Made by a program: the position numbers and the translations under genes | Source of the DNA: an uncultured Alphaproteobacteria bacterium | GTDB taxonomy: Bacteria; Pseudomonadota; Alphaproteobacteria; UBA8366; GCA-2717185 | DNA length: 47,899 nt | Direction of reading: 5' to 3' | NCBI GenBank assembly: GCA_943788635.1 | Contig: CALSRA010000008.1 | Span: forward strand, 1-47,899 | Part shown: positions 1-7,371 of the stretch, piece by piece | How the letters are laid out: each line of letters starts with the position of its first letter | Numbering within the stretch: the stretch's first letter is position 1 | Notes under the pieces: generated by a model | Told to the model about the DNA's origin: nothing | Seen by the model: the letters and a program-made list of their open reading frames with translations, nothing else | The model's database searches: none

Positions 1-1363
1 CATCGGTTTCGGCTACTTCCTGCACGACAGGTTCGGCGGTTTCGGTCGGCTGGGGTACCGTTTCCTGCGGGTGCGCTGGCGGCGGTCTGTACTGGCGGCG
101 GCGTGGTACGGTCCGGGTTCCGGCGAATGTCGTTGAAGGAACGAATGAACCGATTGCGCGTCACGGGGGCCGGTGCGGCGCGGCGGGCGGGTTTCGGTGC
201 GGTGAAGGATACAGGGGAAGCACTCGCGACCGGACCGGAAAAGCCGCCCCTGCCGTCCGGCGGCCGGGTTACCGCCCGCGCCGCGACGGAAGCCGGCGCG
301 GCCACTGTCGGGGCCTGCGGCCGGCGCCAGGCCGGAAAGTGCGGTCGACAGCGCGTCAGCCATTGCCGATGTCAGTTCCAGGCGGTCCAGGTCAATGGGT
401 TCCGCAATAACGGCCGAAATGGCGCGGCCGGCAGGAAGGCCCTTGAAGTCAATTTCCAACCGGCCGTCCTGCACGATGGCCCAGGTTTCAACGCCGAGCC
501 CAAGCGCTGTCGTGCGGAAGACATTGCCCGCGGCCGAAGCGACCCTGTCGCCATCCGATGCGCCCAGGTTGCGATCTTCCAAACTGGCGCTATCGGACAG
601 AGCGTTGCCACCGACCGGATCGCCATTGACCGTGATTTCACCACCGAAGGGGTTGGTGTTTTCAGCGTCGCCATCATCTGCGTTCGCAACGATCATGACG
701 CGATACATGCCGTTCGGCAGGGAGGACTGAAACAGGTTCGGTGCCACAATGCCGTCGGTCAGTGCCGTTGTACCGGAAACCGGTTTGCCGGCTTTGCCGG
801 ATTCCGTACTGGCTGTATCCGGCGTGATGGGGGTGAAACCGCGATGTACCGTGGAGCCGTTTCCGCCGAAGTCCCAGCCGACGGCCCCGTTAGGGAGACG
901 ATAGTCATCGTTGATCTTCAGTGACGACAGGGCACCGGCCTTGCTGGCCAGCGATGCAACCGCCGCAATGCGCCATGCGGCCTCGCCGGCGGCTTCTGTT
1001 TCCGGCAGTGACTTGATCAGGCGCTCGGCGTTGCGGATGATGGCATCCGCATCGGTATTTTCAGAATCGAAAAACTGTTTGAGCTGCTTCAGGTTATCGA
1101 GGCCATCGCGCAGCGCGTTCATTTGCGCCTTTAACAACCGCAATCCGTCGGCAGGCTTGTTTGTGACTGTCCCGATGGCCGTATCTGAAGGGGTGCCGCG
1201 GTCGGCGCCGATAATCCCTGCAGCAGCCGGCATCGCATTCACATTCGCGACCAGCGCAAATGCCGTGGCGAGTAAAGCCGCGCGGCAAGACGGCAGCAGC
1301 CTTTCCTTCCGGTGGCGTGCGGGCTGGGTCGTTTTTTGTATCGGTCAATTTCAACATGGCCAT
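1..1363 (-). CDS. Secreted protein of unknown function, malectin-like/CBM-like domain, partial
   Basis: I do not recognise a named family. The longest open stretch begins at an internal Met (1242), but upstream sequence in the same frame encodes a good signal peptide (RLLPSCRAALLATAFALVA). The ATG at 1361-1363 (MAMLKLTDTKNDP) joins to it if one base is missing near 1295-1312. The middle carries a WDFGG...HRGFTPITPD stretch and a later NGMYRVMIVAN strand, which resemble malectin-like or carbohydrate-binding beta-sandwich modules; this is inference. From about 305 downward the open frame turns Arg-rich. The alternative frame gives a normal Ala/Pro/Val linker and then, after another shift near 60, a Pro/Glu-rich linker (ETVPQPTETAEPVVQEVAE) running off the left edge. 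At least three shifts are therefore needed to read a coherent protein. Its function is unknown and an extracellular or cell-surface location is likely. Confidence 0.5.
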
Positions 1364-1819
1364 TCTTATTCTTTGGGTCGTTGTTTTTAGGAAGCTCGGT
1401 TCAGTTGCCGTGGCTCGGTTTGCTCAGTTCTGTTTTGCTGTGCCCAAAATGGCTGGGATATTTCAAATTATCGTCATCCATATGGGGTAATCGAAAAAAT
1501 TGTTTCTCTTTAAAGGCGGTAATTCTTTTCATCTAATACCATTAGTGGAGAGTGGTAAAATGGTATGGTAATTAAAATATGACGTTAAAACAGTAGGTTA
1601 TGGATTTTTCGCCACGTATTTACAGCAAAATTGTTTTGTTTTTATATAAAATTTTATTTAAAAAAACTTTAATGTTTTTTAAAAATCTATACGTGTGACC
1701 GCCATCACTCGGAAGACAAGGAATTTGATCAGGCGACGAATATAATATGTTAGCATCGCGCTGTAGTTAGCTGTTTTTATTTTACTATTTTTGTAATTTG
1801 GTCACTTGAATAAAGAAAA
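1364..1819. other. AT-rich intergenic region
   Basis: No convincing gene is visible here. The stretch from about 1490 to 1800 is far more AT-rich than the rest of the window, with long A and T runs around 1620-1690. It lies between the start of the leftward secreted-protein gene and the terminator of the grx-dinB gene, so part of it should hold the promoter of the secreted-protein gene. I cannot assign boxes with confidence. Confidence 0.5.
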
Positions 1820-1848
1820 GCGGCTGTTCCGAAAATCGAAACAGCCGC
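1811..1848 (-). terminator. Rho-independent terminator of the glutaredoxin-DinB gene
   Basis: A stem of gcggctgtt (1820-1828) pairs with aacagccgc (1840-1848). On the minus strand it is followed by a T-rich tract (ttttcttta, 1811-1819). It lies about 50 bases downstream of the grx-dinB stop codon. Confidence 0.8.
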
Positions 1849-1895
1849 TCGTCCTGACGCAAAGCGCGTCTCAAGTCGCTAAATCTGATGGCGAA

Positions 1896-2655
1896 TCAAT
1901 CGTCCCAGACTTTTTCCGGTACCGGTAACCCCTGCAGGTCAGCATCGCTTAAAGGTCGGTCAGCGACGACATCGCGCGTTTCCAGCACCATTCGTATCTG
2001 ACGGACATGTTGCGCCGTGTGCCAGGTCGTGCGTTCCAGCACTTCATGCATCCGGGGTTCGCCGTAATAGGTCTTCATCCGCTGCTGGCAGGACTTGTCG
2101 TCCAGGTTCTGCCACCATGCCGCAACGCGGGTGCGGATCGTGTCGCCATAATCGGACATGGCATCGAAAGTCTGCATATCGTCTGTCGGTGGCACCACCG
2201 GCAACGCCGCGGTCAGTTCGACCCCGTCGCAGGCTTCGAGGAAGGCTTCGGATATCCGGAAGACATGATGCGTCAGCACTCGTAACGTCCGGTCCCGGTT
2301 CGGCAGCTTGTCCTGCAGCGATTCAATCGGAATTTGACGGACCAGCCGCGATGCGGTTTCGAGGATATGGTCAAGCCGTTCCGCAAGCTGCTCCGGCGTC
2401 AGGACCGGTGACACATCGACATCAAGCTTCAGAAACTCGACGACGTCTGCCAGTTGTTGCGCGAACGTAAACGCATCGCCGCGCGACACGACCGGAAATG
2501 GACCGGGCGCCGAGACGCTGCAATTCAGCCAGGCCGTCTGGATCCGCCGCGATATTGACGGAAACGAAATCTACATTGTTTGACGAAAGAAACTCTTTCG
2601 TTTTAAGGCAGCTTGTTCACCCAGGCTGCCAGAAGACCTTAATCGGTGCATTCAC
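1896..2655 (-). CDS. Glutaredoxin-DinB fusion protein, candidate selenoprotein (in-frame TGA at first CxxC position)
   Basis: The gene starts at GTG 2655 after a strong ribosome site (agggag, 2664-2669). Residues 1-80 are a glutaredoxin/thioredoxin-fold domain: KVFWQPG-TGA-TSCLKTKEFL, then VDFVSVNIA, then the cis-Pro loop SIPVV. The codon where the first CxxC cysteine belongs is TGA (2617-2619, codon 13), so the motif reads U/stop-T-S-C. A perfect 8-bp hairpin follows within the coding sequence (2583-2601), matching bacterial SECIS geometry. Residues from about 85 form a DinB-like four-helix domain with candidate metal ligands in LTHHVF and WHTAQH, and the end is PVPEKVWDD. One extra base in the AAA at 2496-2498 breaks the frame between SI and PVVSRGD; removing it gives a continuous 252-residue protein. 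Likely a cytoplasmic thiol or selenol redox protein whose partner is unknown. Alternatives are a TGC-to-TGA sequencing error or a pseudogene. Confidence 0.7.
2583..2601 (-). promoter_or_regulatory. SECIS-like stem-loop downstream of the in-frame TGA
   Basis: In the mRNA, acgaaaga pairs perfectly with tctttcgt around a GUU loop. The apical loop begins 23 nt after the UGA. Known bacterial SECIS rules ask for a loop 16-37 nt downstream, a 4-16 bp upper stem and a G in the first two loop positions; all are met. The hairpin lies in the region encoding the helix after the active site. Confidence 0.55.
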
Positions 2656-2776
2656 CGGATTTACTCCCTCAAGGTTACACGGTATGGCGACGTTATCGCC
2701 GCACGGGAACCATAGCAGTCTGCCACTTTCATGGGAAGGTACGGGGAATCGCGGCGATGCTGGCGGTATTCGGGCT

Positions 2777-2977
2777 TTACCGGTCCCGGAACCATGACCA
2801 GGCGAAATACAGGACCGCGGTGATCATGATGGCAAGACCGATCAGGGATGGCTGGTATGCCGTTCCCCGGAGCAGGCTGAGGCCAAGGTCGATCCCCAGT
2901 GCGATCACAAATGCCGCGATGTAAAGCCGCCGTTTTGCCTGCCCGGCCTCTACGCGGTTTTCGCCGTCTAACGCCAT
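2777..2977 (-). CDS. Small two-helix membrane protein, hypothetical
   Basis: A 66-residue protein with a charged N-terminus (MALDGENRVEAGQAKRR) and two hydrophobic segments, roughly residues 18-36 and 44-62, ending WSWFRDR. This is a typical small inner-membrane hairpin protein. The codon pattern and amphipathic layout look genuine, though the ribosome site is weak (gcagggcagggcg). The gene is on the same strand as grx-dinB, which starts 121 bases further on, and as the upstream gamma-glutamyltransferase gene, but a terminator separates it from the latter. I do not recognise a family. Confidence 0.6.
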   Translation of the reverse strand: MALDGENRVEAGQAKRRLYIAAFVIALGIDLGLSLLRGTAYQPSLIGLAIMITAVLYFAWSWFRDR

Positions 2978-3033
2978 AAATACGCCCTGCCCTGCTGATT
3001 CTGCCGGACCGTATCATGCCGCATTACGCTGGC

Positions 3034-3070
3034 AAAAGAAAACGGCGGCTGGTGGGGCAGCCGCCGTTTT
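3034..3070 (-). terminator. Rho-independent terminator of the gamma-glutamyltransferase gene
   Basis: A perfect 13-bp stem, aaaacggcggctg (3039-3051) with cagccgccgtttt (3058-3070), has a 6-nt loop. On the minus strand it is followed by ttttctttt. It lies about 245 bases after the ggt stop and could also act in the plus direction. Confidence 0.8.
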
Positions 3071-3085
3071 CGAAAGGGGGATCGG

Positions 3086-3175
3086 ATGAAATTCGTGTTG
3101 TTCTTAATTGCGCTTTGTTTCTATGTGTCTTGGTGCTCAAAATCACAAAGACGGTCACTACCTGTCGCAATATGA
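3086..3175 (+). CDS. Possible 29-residue leader-like small ORF
   Basis: ATG 3086 is preceded by aaggggg at a good distance. It encodes MKFVLFLIALCFYVSWC followed by a basic tail and a stop, which looks like a secretion signal or a short membrane peptide. It is the only ORF with a good ribosome site in the 336-base gap between the small membrane protein and ggt. It may be a genuine small protein, the front of a frameshifted gene, or chance. No homology can be judged at this length. Confidence 0.25.
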   Translation: MKFVLFLIALCFYVSWCSKSQRRSLPVAI

Positions 3176-3313
3176 CCGGAAACGGCTGCACCGTCCCTGT
3201 GTGAGATCATATTGCGCAGTTCGCCGGATTGATTTCGTCCCCCGAATGGGTGAGGTCGGAAAAATATTTACCATTGAAACCCCGCGAAAACCGCCGAACT
3301 AGATGGTTTACGC

Positions 3314-5050
3314 CTACCAGGCCAGTGCATATCCGGCACGGCGCGGGTCGGCGCCAGCCTGGAACATTCCTGATTTTTCATCCGCGACGATGCCGCACAT
3401 GCCGCCCGCCTTCCAGGTTTTATCGGGCCACCATGAAATCCGGTGGCCCCAGGATGCAAGCGTATCGGCGGTTTCCGCCGGGATACGCGCTTCAAGATCA
3501 AGCCGGCCCGGAAAATAGTCATGCGGCTCGAAGGAGGAAGGATAGCTGTAGCTGGCGAAGCGCGGCGCTTCGATGGCAGTCTGGATATCCATGTCAAAGG
3601 TGACGACGTTCAGGAAGGTTTGCACCATCGCCTGGGTCTGGACATCCCCGCCGGGTGTCCCGAAGGTCATGAACGCCTTCCCGTCCCGCACGGCAAGCGC
3701 GGGGTTTGGCGTCAGCCTGGGCCGTTTGCCGGGCGCGACCGCAGAAGGATGCGCCGGGTCGGCCCAGGATTGTGATCCGCGTGATGATGGCACCAGCCCG
3801 GTCCCGGGAATGACCGGTGCCTGACGCGAGGTATCGCTGGGGGTTGCGGAGAATGCGTTGCCCTTGCTGTCCATGGCGCAGCAATAGGACGTATCGGCCG
3901 GCACCGCATGCGGTTCTGCCGGCGACGGTGTGAACTGCGTGATGTCGTCGATCCGGGCCAGCATGGCACGGGGATCGCCGGCCGGCGGCATTTCCGGCCA
4001 GGCTTCCCCGTCGCGGATAAGGTCGCGCCGCAGGGCCGTGTATTCGTCGGACAGCAGTTCCGCTAGTGGTACATCGATGAAGGCCGGATCGCCGTAATAG
4101 CGTTCCCGGTCGGCGAAAGTGAGTTTGAGCGCCTCGGCAATGCGATGGATATATTCCGGGCTGTTATGCCCAAGTGCCGCCATATCCGTGCCTTTCAGCA
4201 GGTTAAGGGTTTGCGCCAGCGCGGGTCCCTGCGACCATGGCCCGCAACAATGCACGTCGATACCGGCATAGTGTGTGATCACTGTCGGTTCGTGCCGGAC
4301 CCGGTATTCGTCCAGATCCTCCATGGTCACCAAGCCGTCGTTTTCACGATGGTAATCGACGATCTTGCGCGCGATATCCCCTCGGTAGAAGGCGTCATAG
4401 GCGGCTTTGATACCGGCGATACGTCCCTCGCCCGCTTTTGTGGCTTCCTGATCGGCCATGTATTGCAGCGTTGCGCCAAGGTCGGTCTGCACGAAGCGAT
4501 CTCCGGGCATGGGCGGCTGGCCGTTCGGCAGGTAAATGGCTTCGTTCGCTGGCCAGCGCCGAAATCCGGCCTCGCTATCGGCGATGGATTCGGCAAGCAG
4601 TGGATACATCGCGAAACCGTCGCGGGCAAAGCGGATCGCGCCTTCCGCGACTTCGCCGAACGACATGGTGCCGTATAGTTCCAGTGCGGTCAGCCAGGCA
4701 GCCGGCGCTGCGGGCATGACGGTGCGCAGCAGGGTTTCGGGAATGTGTCCGCCGTGAAATTTCTGGAAGAAATCAGGGGTTACGGCTTTCGGCCAGGTGC
4801 CGAGCCCGTCGATATTGATGATTTCCTGGGTTTCGGCCAGCCAGATCAAGGTGGGCGCGACGCCGGCGATATTAACGATATCGCTGTGTACGACGCCGAG
4901 TGCCAGCCCGGCTGCGACCCCGGCATCGATTGCGTTGCCGCCATGGTTCAAAATTTCGAAACCGGCCTCCGCCGCGAGATAATGTCCCGCAGCAACGGCA
5001 TGTCGTGTGCCGGCGACTACAGGCCGGTTCGCATCAAAATTGAAGGCCAT
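3314..5050 (-). CDS. ggt: Gamma-glutamyltransferase family protein (Ntn hydrolase)
   Basis: A 578-residue member of the gamma-glutamyltranspeptidase family, which hydrolyses or transfers the gamma-glutamyl group of glutathione and related amides after self-cleavage. The N-terminal half has the GGNAIDAGVAAGLALGVV signature. The auto-processing site and nucleophilic Thr is expected in ADTSYCCAMDSKGNAFSAT near residue 385, and the small-subunit features TFGTPGGD and APRFASYSYP follow. No signal peptide is visible, unlike classical periplasmic GGT, so it may be cytoplasmic and act on another gamma-glutamyl compound or acylated substrate. The start is supported by gggaga upstream of ATG 5050. It is transcribed alone and ends at the hairpin near 3050. 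The family assignment is firm, the substrate is not. Confidence 0.9.
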   Translation of the reverse strand: MAFNFDANRPVVAGTRHAVAAGHYLAAEAGFEILNHGGNAIDAGVAAGLALGVVHSDIVNIAGVAPTLIWLAETQEIINIDGLGTWPKAVTPDFFQKFHGGHIPETLLRTVMPAAPAAWLTALELYGTMSFGEVAEGAIRFARDGFAMYPLLAESIADSEAGFRRWPANEAIYLPNGQPPMPGDRFVQTDLGATLQYMADQEATKAGEGRIAGIKAAYDAFYRGDIARKIVDYHRENDGLVTMEDLDEYRVRHEPTVITHYAGIDVHCCGPWSQGPALAQTLNLLKGTDMAALGHNSPEYIHRIAEALKLTFADRERYYGDPAFIDVPLAELLSDEYTALRRDLIRDGEAWPEMPPAGDPRAMLARIDDITQFTPSPAEPHAVPADTSYCCAMDSKGNAFSATPSDTSRQAPVIPGTGLVPSSRGSQSWADPAHPSAVAPGKRPRLTPNPALAVRDGKAFMTFGTPGGDVQTQAMVQTFLNVVTFDMDIQTAIEAPRFASYSYPSSFEPHDYFPGRLDLEARIPAETADTLASWGHRISWWPDKTWKAGGMCGIVADEKSGMFQAGADPRRAGYALAW

Positions 5051-5162
5051 GACATCGTCTCCCGTCAGAAAATCTTAACAGTCTGTTGGTCGTGTTTACG
5101 TCTTCTTAACGCTTGCAACGGTAGCATTGCAGCAATTCGAACGCAGGAAAAGGGGCGCCCTG

Positions 5163-5531
5163 ATGCGCTGGCAAGCTACTCTGCCTGAAAAAGGCCGGGA
5201 AATCATAGAAGACTGTACCCGTAAAATGGCGGATCAGAACTGGCAGCAACGTTGTGAGACGGTCGAATCAGCCCTGAATCAGGTGTTGGCTGAAGAGTCG
5301 ACTGAGGCTGGCAGATCAAAAGCGAAACGGCAGTATTCGGCGGGCATTATGATTGCTGCGATCCTCGACAAGCTCGACAAGCTCGACACCGGCGACGTCA
5401 ATGATGCCGAACAGGCGAAGCTGGCGGCTTCCAGCACCGATTTCGATCATCAGATCGCCGCTTGCGACTGGTTGATCGAACAATCGCTCGCCGCGGCTCC
5501 GCTTCCGGGAACGGAAACCACGCTGCACTAA
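5163..5531 (+). CDS. Hypothetical protein, mostly helical
   Basis: I do not recognise a family. The frame is open from a TTG at 5127, but ATG 5163 is better placed behind aggaaaagggg, giving about 122 residues (MRWQATLPEKGREIIEDCTR...). The sequence is acidic and helical, with ILDKLDKLDTGD in the middle and no membrane segment or signal peptide. It converges on the ABM monooxygenase gene, 36 bases away, and diverges from ggt. A cytoplasmic accessory protein is plausible; no function can be assigned. Confidence 0.6.
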   Translation: MRWQATLPEKGREIIEDCTRKMADQNWQQRCETVESALNQVLAEESTEAGRSKAKRQYSAGIMIAAILDKLDKLDTGDVNDAEQAKLAASSTDFDHQIAACDWLIEQSLAAAPLPGTETTLH

Positions 5532-5567
5532 CGACGGGTCACGAATGTCGTGCCCCGGTGCCGTCGA

Positions 5568-5855
5568 TCAGGCATGGCAGACTGAAACCCAGCGGTTGGT
5601 CAGCATTATCTGGAATTTTTCCCGAGTCTCGGCCAGCCGGGGTGATGCGTTATGCAACGCAAAGGCCTCTTCATCCGCATAGCATTCGAACAGGAACATC
5701 CTGAGCGGGTCGTCTTTCTTCACCATCACTTCAAAGGCCAGGCAGCCTTCTTCGGCTTCGAGGCTGTACGTTCCGTGTTCCCGTACCAGCGCCTCTAACG
5801 CCGATCTGTGCTCTGATTTCACTTCATATTCGATAATTACTGCGACCCGGCTCAT
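5568..5855 (-). CDS. Antibiotic biosynthesis monooxygenase (ABM)-domain protein
   Basis: A 95-residue ABM/dimeric alpha-beta barrel protein. It has the opening MSRVAVIIEYEVKSE strand, a central helix, GCLAFEVMVKKDDP and the FLFECYADEEAFALH motif typical of the family. Members are small cofactor-free oxygenases or quinone/dehydration enzymes. Although the frame stays open to 6008, the start at 5855 fits both the domain boundary and a strong ribosome site (ggggggaacc). The longer version would add an implausible hydrophobic leader that overlaps the region upstream of cspA. Substrate unknown. Confidence 0.8.
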   Translation of the reverse strand: MSRVAVIIEYEVKSEHRSALEALVREHGTYSLEAEEGCLAFEVMVKKDDPLRMFLFECYADEEAFALHNASPRLAETREKFQIMLTNRWVSVCHA

Positions 5856-6161
5856 GGTTCCCCCCTGGGCGATGTGTAGCGTCGGTGTCACATCGTATGT
5901 CGCATGCCAGGCAACCGCCAGAAATGACAAAGCGTTAACAAAGTGGTTGACAAGCGTATTAAAAAATACTTGTGCGATCAAAAAGAACCAGATTAGAATA
6001 TTCGTCATGTACCGAACGCGTGAGTTGCGGTGACACGATGTGATCGCTTCCCGGGTCCGGAATCGGATTGCAGGGCAATGCCCTGGGGGTCGGTACAGAG
6101 CCCACGGGCCGCTGGATACCTATGAAATCCAACGGTTCGGCATTGAAAGGAAGACGCGTAA
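5856..6161. other. Divergent intergenic region upstream of ABM gene and cspA
   Basis: The 5930-6010 part is AT-rich and includes a TTGACA at 5947-5952 and a TAGAAT-like box near 5993, probably parts of cspA or ABM promoters. I could not pair them at standard spacing. The stretch 6010-6161 would form a long cspA leader of about 150 nt, as is usual for cold-shock genes. No extra gene is seen. Confidence 0.35.
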
Positions 6162-6368
6162 ATGGCTACCGGGACAGTAAAGTGGTTCAATCCGACTAAA
6201 GGTTTTGGCTTCATCACACCCGACACCGGCGGGAAAGACGCCTTCGTCCACATCACTGAAGTAGAGCGTGCGGGTATGGCACCGTTGGTCGAAGGTCAGC
6301 GAATCAACTACGAAGAAGTGAGCGACGCAAAAGGATTGAAGGCGACCAGCCTGTCCGACGCAGGCTGA
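6162..6368 (+). CDS. cspA: Cold-shock domain protein (CspA family)
   Basis: A 68-residue single cold-shock domain, which binds single-stranded RNA or DNA and melts secondary structure. The N-terminus GTVKWFNPTKGFGFI holds RNP1 (KGFGFI) and DAFVHI is RNP2. The length and ending are typical of alphaproteobacterial Csp. The start is supported by aaaggaag upstream. The long 5' leader is consistent with the thermo- or cold-sensitive translation control known in the family, though I only infer this. Which paralogue it is cannot be decided. Confidence 0.95.
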   Translation: MATGTVKWFNPTKGFGFITPDTGGKDAFVHITEVERAGMAPLVEGQRINYEEVSDAKGLKATSLSDAG

Positions 6369-6537
6369 CCAAGGGCGCGTTCCGCCGACTGCCGCTATTC
6401 GCGTACAGTCGACGTGTGCCCCGGGATGGAATCGGATCGGCTCCATCCTGCATGTTTGTCTTCGTGCCTGAACGGCAGGTGCGCGGCGGCTGTCGCTTTG
6501 TGCCAGCGCCGGGGCGTTACATCGCGTTGAACAGGCC

Positions 6538-7326
6538 TTACTTCGCTTTGAAGACCGGCGGGCGCTTTTCCATGAATGCCGTGCGGCCTTCGGCGTAATC
6601 CGCGCTGTCGAAGCAGGCCTTGACCATGGCCGCGCATTGATCGATATCCCGGTCCGCCGGATCCTTGACGATTTCACCGACTGTGAATTTGACCTGGGCG
6701 ACCGTCAGTGGCGCATTGCCGCCGATTGTCTTCGCATATTCATCGACATAATGTTCCAGCATCGAGGCCGGTACGACCCGATTTACGAGCCCCATTTCCC
6801 GGGCTTCGGTCGCGTTGAACTGCCGCGCGGTGAAGAAAATTTCCTTGGTGAAGGACGGGCCGACGATATTGCTCAGCTTGCGGATATGCGCATAGCCATA
6901 GCCGAGGCCAAGTTTCGCCGCGGGCACCGCAAACCGTGAATTGTCGCCGCAAATACGCAGATCGCAACAGACCGCAATGCCCAGACCGCCGCCAATGCAA
7001 TAGCCGTTGATCATGGCAATGGTGGGTTTTGGAAAGGCGTGGATGCCGTCATAAGCCTTGTCCACGGCGACGGCATATTTTTCGACCGCTTCCTGCGAAG
7101 CGCGCTCATTCTCGAATTTCGAGATATCGGCGCCGGAAACAAAAGCCTTCCGTCCAGCGCCCCTCAGAACGACGACCCGTATCGCATCGTCCTTGCGGAA
7201 ATCCTCGAGGATTTCGACCACACCTTCCCACATCTCCATCGATACGGCATTCAGGCGGTCCGGATTGTTGAATGTCATAATGCCAACGGGGCCGCGCTTT
7301 TCGGCAATCATTTTGTCAGTAAGCAT
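6538..7326 (-). CDS. Crotonase (enoyl-CoA hydratase/isomerase family) protein
   Basis: A 262-residue crotonase-fold protein. The oxyanion-hole segments AFVSGADISKF and YCIGGGLGIAVCCDLRI are clear, as is the C-terminal FMEKRPPVF trimer tail. The two glutamates of classical enoyl-CoA hydratase are not present: GGGCE is replaced by GGGLG, and the QPE position by VPAAKLGLG. A simple hydratase activity is therefore doubtful, and a decarboxylase, isomerase, hydrolase or racemase-partner role is possible. It lies 45 bases downstream of the CoA-transferase gene on the same strand, so they are probably co-transcribed and act on the same CoA ester. Start at ATG 7326 behind gagga. Confidence 0.88.
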   Translation of the reverse strand: MLTDKMIAEKRGPVGIMTFNNPDRLNAVSMEMWEGVVEILEDFRKDDAIRVVVLRGAGRKAFVSGADISKFENERASQEAVEKYAVAVDKAYDGIHAFPKPTIAMINGYCIGGGLGIAVCCDLRICGDNSRFAVPAAKLGLGYGYAHIRKLSNIVGPSFTKEIFFTARQFNATEAREMGLVNRVVPASMLEHYVDEYAKTIGGNAPLTVAQVKFTVGEIVKDPADRDIDQCAAMVKACFDSADYAEGRTAFMEKRPPVFKAK

Positions 7327-7371
7327 GGGGAAGTCCTCGGTATGAAAAATCTGAGTATTGTCTGAATCCGT

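Noticed and set aside
103..924. Long plus-strand open frame opposite the first gene
   Set aside because: Its translation is Arg/Gly/Ala-rich without domain features and mirrors the minus-strand gene, which has a signal peptide and a recognisable fold.
1640..1690. A/T-rich imperfect hairpin as a terminator or origin
   Set aside because: The pairing is poor and there are no GC pairs or DnaA-type boxes.
6421..6460. ggatgga/tccatcc hairpin after cspA as a terminator
   Set aside because: The stem is only seven base pairs with a long loop and no T-tract follows.
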